Shown piece after piece: positions 52,275 to 60,542 of a stretch of DNA of 64,000 bases (positions are counted from its first letter, which is position 1; every line of letters begins with the position of its first letter). The translations under genes and the position numbers were made by a program. The stretch spans positions 1-64,000 of the IMG/VR virus record IMGVR_UViG_3300034190_002401, one strand, 5' to 3'. Under the pieces are notes generated by a model. The model was not told the origin of the DNA. It made no database searches and saw nothing but the letters and a program-made list of their open reading frames with translations. Source of the stretch: a virus.

Positions 52275-53359
52275 AATGGAAGAAGTACCTTACAGGAAAG
52301 AATGGAGATGAGAAGATGAAACAGAGAAAGATATGCAAACACGAGACATGCCAGAATGACGCACCGAAGGTCGGGGACTACTGTGCTACGCACAAGTCCA
52401 AGTCCAAGTCCAAGGGACACACGTATGTATCCAAGAATGGATGTCACACAGGCAACGTGCTTGTGTTCACAACACCTGAGGGTATCAAGGTCTACGGTGG
52501 TGGCTCAAGCCGTCAAGGTGGTTGGTGGTTGATGAACCCACTACCGGATGTTGCAATAGGTCCGAGTGAGATTGTGTCCAAGGGTCACAGGTATCTCAAG
52601 AGTGGTGACCATGACTTCCCCGAAGGTTGGAAGGCATCCAACACACAAGCGTCTGACAACACGACTGCTGTGTTCAGCATCGACTGGCCGGACTACTCCA
52701 TCCCTACGGGGCTGGGTCGTGAGTTCTGGCTCGCACTTGTTGAGGACATCTACACCAAGGGTGTCATGACTGTCTCTTGCCAGTGCATGGGTGGACATGG
52801 TAGAACTGGTGTGCAGTTGGCTATCCTTGCTCACTACCTACTGCCTGAGTCCCAACACTCATGGAGGGATGCAGGTCAGTTGATTGACTGGGTCAGGGAA
52901 CACATGTGTGTCCATGAGGTCGAGGCATCGAGTCAGCAGAAGTACATCGCTGATGTGTGTGGCTTGCCTGTTGGAGACTCACGTGTGTCATCCAGCAAGT
53001 GGGGTGGCTACTCAGGTGGATGGGGCAATCACTATGCGAGTATCAACACGCAGAGCATATACAAACAGGTGAATGATTCCCTTGAGGATGGCGACGACTT
53101 CGATGACTGGGAGTACACTGAAAGTGGTTGGTCAAGGAAGGATGATAGTGAAGAAACAGACGTGCTCGACAGGGTATTTGAGTGTCTGAATTGCGATGCT
53201 CAAGAAGTCATCGGGCCGCACATAGAGCGAGACAGCAACGGTGAGATACCGTGCATCACATGTGGTAGTTCCAACATGATAGATGTGACAGACGTAGGTG
53301 TGGGTAAGGTTGACCTTTCCCATTTAAAGGAACAAGATAAGAAACAGGAGAGTGAATGA
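52271..53359 (+). CDS. Tyrosine/dual-specificity phosphatase-like protein with zinc ribbon
   Basis: 362 residues. N-terminal Cys/His motif (CKHETCQND, CATH). Phosphatase core: general-acid loop DWPDYSIP (Asp141), then P-loop C172-MGGHG-R178-TG. C-terminal zinc ribbon C-x2-C (FECLNC) and C-x2-C (CITC). The last residues, DLSHLKEQDKKQESE, contain the promoter block of the next gene. Likely removes phosphate from protein tyrosine or other phospho-substrates. It follows the dikinase-like gene with ATGA overlap. Confidence 0.65.
   Translation: MKWKKYLTGKNGDEKMKQRKICKHETCQNDAPKVGDYCATHKSKSKSKGHTYVSKNGCHTGNVLVFTTPEGIKVYGGGSSRQGGWWLMNPLPDVAIGPSEIVSKGHRYLKSGDHDFPEGWKASNTQASDNTTAVFSIDWPDYSIPTGLGREFWLALVEDIYTKGVMTVSCQCMGGHGRTGVQLAILAHYLLPESQHSWRDAGQLIDWVREHMCVHEVEASSQQKYIADVCGLPVGDSRVSSSKWGGYSGGWGNHYASINTQSIYKQVNDSLEDGDDFDDWEYTESGWSRKDDSEETDVLDRVFECLNCDAQEVIGPHIERDSNGEIPCITCGSSNMIDVTDVGVGKVDLSHLKEQDKKQESE
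53315..53329 (+). promoter_or_regulatory. Promoter CTTTCCCATTTAAAG inside the phosphatase 3' end
   Basis: The block lies in coding DNA, reading as LSHLKEQ, and ends 27 nt before ATG 53356. A GGAG site (53346-53350) sits before the ATG, so the message may have a short leader here. Confidence 0.6.
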
Positions 53360-53790
53360 ACATGAATGAACAAACGAATGGAAATGGAATAATGGAAAGA
53401 ATGCAAGTGAGAACGGAATACAGCAGTGAGTATGCGATGCATATTCAGATACTTGGGAGTATCAATGTGAACCGTGAGTATGGATATGCGAACGAGTTGA
53501 GAGCACCACAGGTTGTGATTGACTGGCTACGTGAGCAAGAGCCAATCTTGGAGAGTGCAGCGAGCAAGGGACACAACTACTACATCCGCATGGATGCGGT
53601 TGAGTTCGATGACAACACGCATGCGTTGCTGATACACGGCACGCCTTTGAATCACGAGAAGGGTTGCCTCTTGGGTGTGAACCCCAGTCCCTCAGTGACA
53701 CAGGTGTTTGACTACGCCAAGCAAGGCGAGTGTGTTGTGTCAATGGACAAGGCTGATGCTATGGCATCAATGGTAGGTGAGGAAGAATGA
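53356..53790 (+). CDS. Unknown small protein
   Basis: 144 residues: polar N-terminus (MNMNEQTNGNGIMERMQVRT), then a beta/alpha core (APQVVIDWLREQEPILESAA; HNYYIRMDAVEFDDNTHALL) and acidic end VGEEE. Starts after a promoter block; ends with ATGA overlap. No family recognised. Confidence 0.5.
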   Translation: MNMNEQTNGNGIMERMQVRTEYSSEYAMHIQILGSINVNREYGYANELRAPQVVIDWLREQEPILESAASKGHNYYIRMDAVEFDDNTHALLIHGTPLNHEKGCLLGVNPSPSVTQVFDYAKQGECVVSMDKADAMASMVGEEE

Positions 53791-54074
53791 TTGACACAGA
53801 CAAATACGAAGGACATACACAGGGTCATTGGGCTATCACTACTCGTAAAGGAACATGGGTAGTCTATACACAGGACAACGGTGATGTTGCTACCATGAAT
53901 GATTACGAAGATGCAAGACTCATAGCAGACGCACCACTTCTCCTTGAGGAAGTCCAGCGGTTGCGTAAGCAATTGAGCGAGGCAGAGGATGTTATCCAAT
54001 ACGCTCTTGACATGACAAGTGATGATGATGCCAAGAATGTGTTTGAGGATTTCTTGGGGGTGAAAGAAGAATGA
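53787..54074 (+). CDS. Ea22-like small phage protein
   Basis: 95 residues. The pattern GHWAITTRKGTWVVYTQD ... DARLIADAPLLLEEVQRL resembles small phage proteins with ADA-x-LIA-x-APxLL ends, followed by a coiled coil. The first six residues MIDTDK and the 5' DNA are almost identical to those of the next gene. The end is acidic (GVKEE) because the ribosome site of the next gene lies in it. Confidence 0.55.
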   Translation: MIDTDKYEGHTQGHWAITTRKGTWVVYTQDNGDVATMNDYEDARLIADAPLLLEEVQRLRKQLSEAEDVIQYALDMTSDDDAKNVFEDFLGVKEE

Positions 54075-54616
54075 TTGACACAAACGAGTACAAGTTCTAC
54101 GTGGGAGACCCATGCTACGTGATTGACAGCAGGAGATGGAGCGAGTTCTGTGACAAGTTGTTTGCCCTTGAGGGATTCAAGAAGAACGAGGACTACTATG
54201 GCATAGTCAAGTGGGAAGTGAATGGTCGAACATACGACGTTGAGTGTCACGCATCACCCGGTGGTGATAACACGTGGTACTTCAACGAGAAAGATGATTC
54301 AGGCAACGACATCGAGTTGGGTGTTGACGCAGGCATGTTGGCAATCGTGCCCATGGAGTGCGTGTGTCCTGTACAGGTATCAGGGTACGGTGGTGGCATC
54401 ACTGGTCTAGGTGCGGTGTTCAACACAGTCCCGATTCTGGTGACGTCCAATCACAGTTGTGGTTGGGTCGAACTCAACGGAGTCAAGGACACGCAGTACA
54501 CAGACAACTTGTGTGAGGAGTGTGGTGGCCATGACTTCAACCTTGAGTACTGTGAGTACTACGGTGCTATGGTATGTTGGGGATGCTACGAAGAAGAGGA
54601 GAGTGAGGAAGAATGA
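54071..54616 (+). CDS. DPCY-type phage protein with zinc-like tail
   Basis: 181 residues. N-terminal KFYVGDPCYVIDSRRWSEFC and central ELGVDAGMLAIVPMECV match a widespread phage protein type of unknown function (GDPCYV, GVDAG). The C-terminus has Cys pairs (CEECGG, CWGC) that could bind zinc, ending in EEESEEE. ATGA overlaps at both ends. Confidence 0.6.
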   Translation: MIDTNEYKFYVGDPCYVIDSRRWSEFCDKLFALEGFKKNEDYYGIVKWEVNGRTYDVECHASPGGDNTWYFNEKDDSGNDIELGVDAGMLAIVPMECVCPVQVSGYGGGITGLGAVFNTVPILVTSNHSCGWVELNGVKDTQYTDNLCEECGGHDFNLEYCEYYGAMVCWGCYEEEESEEE

Positions 54617-55086
54617 CACACAGATACATAGGTCTTGGATACATGAAAATTACAGACAACGTTTTCTGTGCCGATGGTAAGAAGTTCATCGAGGGTGATG
54701 ACACACATCGCATGTTGAACACGGAGCGGATAGACACAGTCGTGTCCCTTGACAGGAGAGCAGGTAAGTGGGTTGAAAACAACTCGCACACAGTGTATGT
54801 CAGTAGGATTGTCAGACACATCGAGAATCCCTACGGGAAGAAGAACTACGTCAAGGACGAGGACTACATTCGTGACACTGCTCAGTTGATACTGACACTG
54901 GCACAAGACGCACCAGTGTTCTTCCACTGCTTGCATGGCAAGGACAGGACGGGCTTCGTCAGGGATGCCATCGAACGCATGCTTGACCCCAAGCGTGTTC
55001 CAACAGGCATGCGTGAGGATGACGAGTTAATCATACGTGTTGAGGATGGAGAGACAATTCACGAGAGGTGGGAACTTGACTCTTAA
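54613..55086 (+). CDS. Second tyrosine-phosphatase-like protein
   Basis: 157 residues. Contains the PTP loop H105-C106-LHGKD-R112-TG and a preceding helix (YIRDTAQLILTLAQDAPVFF), as in dual-specificity phosphatases. The N-terminus (FCADGKKFIEGDDTHRMLNT; IDTVVSLDRRAG) fits the strand before the loop. Overall shorter than the 362-residue phosphatase, with no zinc ribbons. ATGA coupling to the previous gene. Substrate unknown. Confidence 0.65.
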   Translation: MTHRYIGLGYMKITDNVFCADGKKFIEGDDTHRMLNTERIDTVVSLDRRAGKWVENNSHTVYVSRIVRHIENPYGKKNYVKDEDYIRDTAQLILTLAQDAPVFFHCLHGKDRTGFVRDAIERMLDPKRVPTGMREDDELIIRVEDGETIHERWELDS

Positions 55087-55093
55087 GGCAGAC

Positions 55094-57163
55094 ATGTACA
55101 CAGAGACGTACTACACGAATAACGACACACAGCGTAGGTATCCAAGACAGGCGAAGCGTGTTGCACTGTCCTTCCCATACAACCCTGAGATAAACAATGC
55201 CATGAAGACTGAGTTGAAGTCCCTTGAGGGATTCTACAACGTCAAGTGGAGCAACAACACATGGAGCGTGCGTTTCGACAGGGATGTGTTGCAGGTCACT
55301 GCTTCCATCTTTGAGAGGTTCGGCTACGACAGTTCACCTATCACTGAGCACATAGCATCCGCTCCTTCAAACACGAGTACTGCGAGCAAGTGTTCAGCAT
55401 ACATCGTGGATGGTGCGTTGGCATTGGAGTGGCCTTTCATTAGGGATGAATCCCTGAGGGATGAGGTCAAGGAGATTGTCAAGGGCATTCCTAACAGGAA
55501 GTGGGACAAAGACAACAAGCGTTGGATGATACCGATAAAGCAAGCAGGATTCCTAGTCAAGAGACTGGAGGATGTCTACGAGCCACTGGCCACAGTGGTG
55601 AACGAACTTGAGGATGTTCAGATGTACATCACCAAACATGCGGAGCGTGTTGCAATCAGCAGTGCAGTGGAGTTGTCAAACTCACACACAGTAGATGATA
55701 TGCAGAAGAGGTTGTCTGAACACTTCCACGAAGGCCGTGAGTTGTACCCCTTCCAATACGTGGGTGTTCGCTTCGCTGAACTGGCAGGTGGTAGATGCCT
55801 CATCGGAGACGACATGGGCATAGGCAAGACCATCCAAGCGATAGCATACGCATCCCTTCACAGGGAACTATGGCCTGTGTTGGTGGTCTGTCCCTCTAGC
55901 GTCAAGTACAACTGGGCCAAGGAGATAGACACATGGCTCAAAGACGTGAGTGTCGAGGTGGTCAATGGCTTCAAGGGTGAGATAGCAGATGCTGACTTCA
56001 CTGTGGTCAACTATGACTTGATGGGTAAGAGAGAGGAGCAACTCACGGGCATGGGATTCAACCTATGCGTGTTCGATGAGTCACACTTCCTGAAGAACAA
56101 GACAGCCAAGAGGACACAGGCTTGTCTCAACATAGGGAAGCAGTCACAGAGCGTGCTCTGTCTCAGTGGTACTGCCATAACCAGTCGGCCTGAGGAGTAC
56201 TTCACCACGCTGAACCTACTCAGGCCTGTTGACTTCCCGTCATGGCTCAAGTATGTTCGGAGGTACTGCGATGCGTATCACAACGGGTTCGGTTGGGACA
56301 CACGTGGCTCTTCCAACGAGAAGGAACTACACAATGTGAGTAGAGACTTCGTGCTTCGCAGACTGAAGAAGGAGGTCATGGAGGAACTGCCAGACAAGAT
56401 AAGGCAGGACTTCGCAGTCGAGCCTTCGGCATCTGGGGTCAAGTCCTACCAGACCTTGCAGTCTGGGTGGTTGGATGAGTACAGGCAACACAAGCAGAAC
56501 AACACACTCCCTGCGGGATTCGTGTTGAACATGCTCACGAGTCTGAGACATCACTGTGGGATGCTCAAGGTGCAGTCGGCTTGTGAATGGGTGGCTCAGT
56601 ACCACGAACAGACAGGCAAGCCTGTCATCGTGTACACGCATCACAGGGATGTGTTGAAACGAGTAGTGGACACACTCAACCCTGATTTCCTACGTGTTGC
56701 AGTCATCGAAGGTGGAGTGACAGCACAGAAGAGGCAGTCCATAATAGAGGACTTCCAAGCGGGGAACGTAGACGTGTTGGTTGCTAACATACTGTCGGCC
56801 AACATGGGAATAACACTCACCAAAGCAGACACGGTTGTGTTCGTGGAACGTGAGTGGACTCCTGCCGTAGAGGAACAGGCGGAGGACAGAGTGAATAGGA
56901 TAGGTCAGGATGCGAGTGTTGTTCACGCAGTCTACCTGTCTGTCTCCAACACGATTGACGAGAGGTTCTCTCGCATCGTCTCTCAGAAGAGAGATGTAGT
57001 CAAAGGGATACTGGATGGAGGAGAGAAGGAACAGAGGAAGGCCTTGGCAACAGAGTTGCTCATGGGCATGGTTGATTCAGGTGAGATACCTGCGAGCATG
57101 CTAACCGATTTCATCGGTGGAAAAGGGTCTTCCCCATTTAAAGGAACAACAGAGGAGTGGTGA
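55094..57163 (+). CDS. SNF2-family helicase, SMARCAL1-like
   Basis: 689 residues from ATG 55094; the longer frame overlaps the previous gene. Two HARP-like N-terminal segments (GFYNVKWSNNTWSVRFD; IPNRKWDKDNKRWMIPIKQA) precede the helicase. Walker A GDDMGIGKT (about 237-245), DESH box (about 328), SGTAITSRPEE (motif III), FVLRRLKKEV, then lobe 2 VIVYTHHRD and motif VI QAEDRVNRIGQ (about 595). Such enzymes anneal and remodel forks. Likely acts in replication or repair of the viral DNA. The next gene's promoter overlaps its last codons. Confidence 0.85.
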   Translation: MYTETYYTNNDTQRRYPRQAKRVALSFPYNPEINNAMKTELKSLEGFYNVKWSNNTWSVRFDRDVLQVTASIFERFGYDSSPITEHIASAPSNTSTASKCSAYIVDGALALEWPFIRDESLRDEVKEIVKGIPNRKWDKDNKRWMIPIKQAGFLVKRLEDVYEPLATVVNELEDVQMYITKHAERVAISSAVELSNSHTVDDMQKRLSEHFHEGRELYPFQYVGVRFAELAGGRCLIGDDMGIGKTIQAIAYASLHRELWPVLVVCPSSVKYNWAKEIDTWLKDVSVEVVNGFKGEIADADFTVVNYDLMGKREEQLTGMGFNLCVFDESHFLKNKTAKRTQACLNIGKQSQSVLCLSGTAITSRPEEYFTTLNLLRPVDFPSWLKYVRRYCDAYHNGFGWDTRGSSNEKELHNVSRDFVLRRLKKEVMEELPDKIRQDFAVEPSASGVKSYQTLQSGWLDEYRQHKQNNTLPAGFVLNMLTSLRHHCGMLKVQSACEWVAQYHEQTGKPVIVYTHHRDVLKRVVDTLNPDFLRVAVIEGGVTAQKRQSIIEDFQAGNVDVLVANILSANMGITLTKADTVVFVEREWTPAVEEQAEDRVNRIGQDASVVHAVYLSVSNTIDERFSRIVSQKRDVVKGILDGGEKEQRKALATELLMGMVDSGEIPASMLTDFIGGKGSSPFKGTTEEW
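57129..57143 (+). promoter_or_regulatory. Promoter variant CTTCCCCATTTAAAG
   Basis: One base different from the consensus (CTTCCCC for CTTTCCC), followed by GAACAACA. It lies in the SNF2 3' end in another reading frame (SSPFKG) than the other coding copies. The box ends 26 nt before ATG 57169. Confidence 0.6.
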
Positions 57164-57168
57164 TTGAT

Positions 57169-58374
57169 ATGGATATGAACATTGATACAAACGAGATGAC
57201 GAATGACGACGAAAGCCCGAACTGGGATACACACACTATTGCTAGTGGTGCTATGCAAGTTCACGAAGGAGAAGGCTTTGCCTTCTTGACCAAAGGTGGT
57301 AGGACTAAAACAGTCTGTGACTGGGACTTCAAACCCTATGTGTTGCCTGCTGTGATAAACGTTGACCAACATCCTGAGGACTCAGGTGTGGATGACGGAC
57401 TGTACACAGTAACAGATGCATACAACGGTGAGAACAACCTGTTCATTATCATGAACCCCAAGGTCAGGACAGAAAAGCAACCTGTCGGTGCTATACTAGG
57501 TGCTGTCTCCAAGAGATACGCAGGTGTGTCTTACCCAGAAGTGTTTGCTCCATTGGCAATGCACTGCAACGAGAAGGGATGGGACTTCAAGATAACAGCC
57601 TACGACTTCGGCAAGAAAGCACGAATGGACATCAACGTGGTTGCTAACGAGAAGTCAGAACTCACACAGGTTGGAGACTTGTACAAGTATGGTGTGTCTA
57701 TTCACAACAGCCTTGACGGTAGTGGCTCTCTGAAAATCAACGGAGTTGCAGAAAGGCTTGCCTGTACCAACGGTATGGTTGCTACATCCACCAAGAACCT
57801 AGCGAGTTTGAGACACACGAAGAATGGTGTTGGCTCAATTGACTTCGCAAAGTTCAGCAACTCGATTGCGGGTATGATTGAAGACGTGGTGAAGGAACTC
57901 GAACTCGTTGAGTCTATGACTTCCTTCGGGATGGACAACGACCTGTTCGGCAAACTTCTAGTTGCGGCACGAGAGAGAAAGATTCTCTCCCTGCCTCAAG
58001 CAACACCCATGATAAACAAGCAGACCGATACAGTTGTGGACTACTCCATCTCCAGAGGCTACGGTTTCCGTGCGGCACTCATGGGTTGGAACAGACCTGA
58101 GGCTGACTTCGTGAAGGTTGAGGGTGAGGCAATCGGTACGGCATACCATGCTTACAACGTACTCACTGGTGTTCTAACACACAAGCCTACATGGAGTGGT
58201 GCTAACACACTGAGTGGTAAAGGCAACGCTGTCCTTACAGGAAGTGCCCTAGCAATCGGTGCTCTTGACACACGACTACATGCAGTCCACAAACTCATGT
58301 CGGATGTTGTATCCGGTGTTGTGGATTTGAACGAGTACGTCACCCCTATGGAAGCCATGGGGGTGACACTCTGA
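57169..58374 (+). CDS. DUF932 phage/plasmid-type protein
   Basis: About 401 residues from ATG 57169 (GTG 57157 is also open). Core features of DUF932: YAGVSYPEVFAPLAMHCNEK, then RMDINVVANEKSELTQVGDL, SIHNSLDGSGSLKINGVAER, LACTNGMV, and AYNVLTGVLTHKPT near the end. Such proteins are common in phages and plasmids beside replication genes; activity unknown. It directly follows the SNF2 gene and starts a new promoter unit. Confidence 0.75.
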   Translation: MDMNIDTNEMTNDDESPNWDTHTIASGAMQVHEGEGFAFLTKGGRTKTVCDWDFKPYVLPAVINVDQHPEDSGVDDGLYTVTDAYNGENNLFIIMNPKVRTEKQPVGAILGAVSKRYAGVSYPEVFAPLAMHCNEKGWDFKITAYDFGKKARMDINVVANEKSELTQVGDLYKYGVSIHNSLDGSGSLKINGVAERLACTNGMVATSTKNLASLRHTKNGVGSIDFAKFSNSIAGMIEDVVKELELVESMTSFGMDNDLFGKLLVAARERKILSLPQATPMINKQTDTVVDYSISRGYGFRAALMGWNRPEADFVKVEGEAIGTAYHAYNVLTGVLTHKPTWSGANTLSGKGNAVLTGSALAIGALDTRLHAVHKLMSDVVSGVVDLNEYVTPMEAMGVTL

Positions 58375-58400
58375 GCACTGAATACGGCAAGAAGACAGGT

Positions 58401-58829
58401 GTGTTGATTCGCACCAACGGGAAGGTCGAACCAATCAACGTGTACGACCTTGACGACATGCAGAATGCCGTAGGTGGGAACATCGAATACGCATTGACTG
58501 GGGGTGATGACATCACCCTCAACGGTGTCAAGCAGACATGGGACTTGATTGGGAACGAGGAAGGCAGGCTACGTGAACTGCCCCTCAACCCAATCGCTCG
58601 TGAGTTCATCGCAGAGATGTGCAACATGCCCCTTGGGAGTGTGTTGTCAATGCACGGTGACTTCCTGTTGCTAGGCCACGATGATGAGGGTGCTACCACA
58701 GACTGCCCGACACACATCCGTGAGCGAGTCATGCAGATGAGCATGTTCGATGCTCCCTTCGCATCAGTGACCACAGTCGATGCCGATGGGACATACGATG
58801 TGCAACTGTTCGGAGGTGATGAGGAATGA
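58401..58829 (+). CDS. DUF3846-like protein
   Basis: 142 residues using GTG 58401; the frame runs back to CTG 58371 at the DUF932 stop, so the start is uncertain. VLIRTNGKVEPINVYDLDDM, then GGNIEYALTGGDDITLNG and NEEGRLRELPLNPIAREF match the DUF3846 pattern (short strand, NEEG, LP-N, hydrophobic helix). Function unknown. Acidic end GGDEE holds the ribosome site of the next gene. Confidence 0.65.
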   Translation: MLIRTNGKVEPINVYDLDDMQNAVGGNIEYALTGGDDITLNGVKQTWDLIGNEEGRLRELPLNPIAREFIAEMCNMPLGSVLSMHGDFLLLGHDDEGATTDCPTHIRERVMQMSMFDAPFASVTTVDADGTYDVQLFGGDEE

Positions 58830-59011
58830 AGGTAGCGAGATACCAGTACAAGCCTGACGGCATGCGGTGCTCTCCTGTGTTTGATACACACAAGGGTAAG
58901 GAGTGGTGCAACGCTGGCTTTGGGACTCATGGACACATAGGTGCGACAGAGGGTATGTCCTTCTGCTCCGCTTGTGGCCAAGAGGTAGGCAAGGAGAAGG
59001 TGGTTGAATGA
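58826..59011 (+). CDS. Small Cys-containing protein
   Basis: 61 residues: YKPDGMRCSPVFDTHKGK, then CNAGFGTHGHIGATEG and CSACGQ, a potential single zinc site. ATGA overlaps upstream and downstream. Family unknown. Confidence 0.5.
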   Translation: MKVARYQYKPDGMRCSPVFDTHKGKEWCNAGFGTHGHIGATEGMSFCSACGQEVGKEKVVE

Positions 59012-59187
59012 GTTACTGGGAAAGCCTGACAGAGACACACGAGATACTGGCATGGGAGGAAGGCAGGCTTCAGGGGATGAAGGACATTCGTATGCTCGCC
59101 TTCTCTGTGCCTGCTCCTAAGTGTGTGCTACAAGCCATCAGAGAGCAACAGGAGGTTATCGATGAGATACGAGGTGAGGAAGAATGA
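59008..59187 (+). CDS. 59-residue helical protein
   Basis: Read directly: ATG 59008 (overlapping the previous stop as ATGA) to TGA 59185-59187. Product begins MSYWESLTETHEILAWEEGR, ends IREQQEVIDEIRGEEE. Mostly helical with one Cys. The overlap with both neighbours and the acidic GEEE end fit the operon style, supporting it as a real gene. Function unknown. Confidence 0.6.
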   Translation: MSYWESLTETHEILAWEEGRLQGMKDIRMLAFSVPAPKCVLQAIREQQEVIDEIRGEEE

Positions 59188-59444
59188 GTGGAGCATCCAT
59201 AGCACTGAACATAGTCAGGAAGCAATACAGGGAGATACGTGAGGCACTTGTTGGAGATGGGATGTTTACCCACTCCGAAGTTTTGCAGAAAGCCTTTTCT
59301 GTATATGACGACAGTCAGGAACTGCTCAAGGTGCAGGACAGGCTAGCCAAGGCGGAGCAACTCATACACGAGTTGACTGGAGAGTCGGACAACTACTACT
59401 GGGATGGTGACGAGTACAGATTCCACTACGAGGTGACAACATGA
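59184..59444 (+). CDS. Small helical protein
   Basis: 86 residues: MSGASIALNIVRKQYREIRE, then helices (EVLQKAFSVYDDSQELLKVQ; RLAKAEQLIHELTGESDNYY) and ending in polar YRFHYEVTT. ATGA overlaps both sides. No family recognised. Confidence 0.5.
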   Translation: MSGASIALNIVRKQYREIREALVGDGMFTHSEVLQKAFSVYDDSQELLKVQDRLAKAEQLIHELTGESDNYYWDGDEYRFHYEVTT

Positions 59445-59950
59445 ACATATTCGTGTTGGATGAAGACCCAGCGAAGGCAGCACAGGCGATTGATTGTGTG
59501 CGAGTACCGAAGATGGTCACCGAGTCAGCACAGATGATGGCATCAGCCCTGCGTAGGTGGGGTGCTCCTGATGAACGGATGCCGTTGACGAAGGCTGGAC
59601 GTCCATACAAGGGCGGGTACAAAAATCACCCATGCACAATTTTTGCGGGAGATACACGCACTAACTTCTTGTGGCTTGCGACACACGCCTTGGCTTTGTG
59701 TAGAGAGTATGAGCAACGCTTCCTCAAAGAACACGCATGTAAGCAACCAATCATACACATGATAGAATGGATAGAATACATCCCTGAAGGCGACCTTACT
59801 CCATTCGCTCAGGCCATGCCTGACGAGTTCAAACACGAGGATGCAGTACAGGCATACCGTCGCTACTACCACAGCAAGATACACAGTGCAGGTGGTGTGC
59901 ATTACAGACACACAAGCCCGCCTGACTGGTGGATGGGGGTGACGGCATGA
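59441..59950 (+). CDS. Conserved phage protein (DEDPxxAA type)
   Basis: 169 residues with a signature seen in many phages: MNIFVLDEDPAKAAQAIDCV, RVPKMVTESAQMMASA, YKNHPCTIFAGDTRTNFLWL and FAQAMPDEFKHEDAVQAYRR, with RHTSPPDWWMG at the end. I know the type but not a proven activity. ATGA overlaps with both neighbours. A DNA repair or modification role has been proposed for similar proteins by annotation only, and I do not rely on it. Confidence 0.65.
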   Translation: MNIFVLDEDPAKAAQAIDCVRVPKMVTESAQMMASALRRWGAPDERMPLTKAGRPYKGGYKNHPCTIFAGDTRTNFLWLATHALALCREYEQRFLKEHACKQPIIHMIEWIEYIPEGDLTPFAQAMPDEFKHEDAVQAYRRYYHSKIHSAGGVHYRHTSPPDWWMGVTA

Positions 59951-60168
59951 ATAGTGGAATGATTGGGGATACGGAGGTCCAGATGCATGCAATCTATGAG
60001 CATGTTTGGGCCATCGATATTATCGAACACACATCTGAGGACACGAAGGAGTTGGTCGAAGGATGGGAAGTCGAAGGATGGGAAGAGGCACTTGCATTGT
60101 ACAATAAAAAGGTAGAGGAAATAGAAGAGGCACATGCAATGAACGAGAGCGAGGAGGTGACGGCGTGA
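59947..60168 (+). CDS. Small acidic protein
   Basis: 73 residues from ATG 59947 (ATGA overlap); an upstream GTG would add six residues. Helical and acidic: AIDIIEHTSEDTKELVEGWE, then EALALYNKKVEEIEEAHAMN. Ends with GTGA overlap to the next gene. Function unknown. Confidence 0.5.
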   Translation: MNSGMIGDTEVQMHAIYEHVWAIDIIEHTSEDTKELVEGWEVEGWEEALALYNKKVEEIEEAHAMNESEEVTA

Positions 60169-60542
60169 GTAAGACACAGGTGTATTGGCACGCTAGTCCA
60201 TACGAGAACCTAACAAGCATACTGGGCAACGGCATACAACCACGCTTCGGTGAGGTGTACTGCTCGACTAACCTAGAGGCAAGTGCGAGGTGGATTTGCT
60301 TTACCAGACGAGATGCAGAAAAGGTTGTCCTGATTCCATTCACGGCTAACCCTGATGACATGAGTCTGGGTATAGACCACTCGCCTATGATGACCAAGAT
60401 GCTAGGCGTTCCTGACGAGGGTGCGTCGTATGTCTATGGTCAGACCGTGAACTTCAGGCAGATTGTGTTTGATGATATCAGAATTGTAGACAACCCCTTC
60501 TACAACAAGAACGTAAAGGAGATGATGCAAGGTGAGGAATAG
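60165..60542 (+). CDS. ADP-ribosyltransferase-fold protein (possible)
   Basis: 125 residues from GTG 60165. The pattern VYWHASPYENLTSILGNGIQ, then FGEVYCSTNLEASARWICFT resembles the ART/KptA-like fold (H-x-S near the start, L-x-x-I-x-x-x-G-I, then a Y-x-S strand and a helix that reads ARW). A glutamate active site is not evident. Could modify a host target, or be an inactive relative. Overlaps the 40-residue gene. Confidence 0.4.
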   Translation: MSKTQVYWHASPYENLTSILGNGIQPRFGEVYCSTNLEASARWICFTRRDAEKVVLIPFTANPDDMSLGIDHSPMMTKMLGVPDEGASYVYGQTVNFRQIVFDDIRIVDNPFYNKNVKEMMQGEE

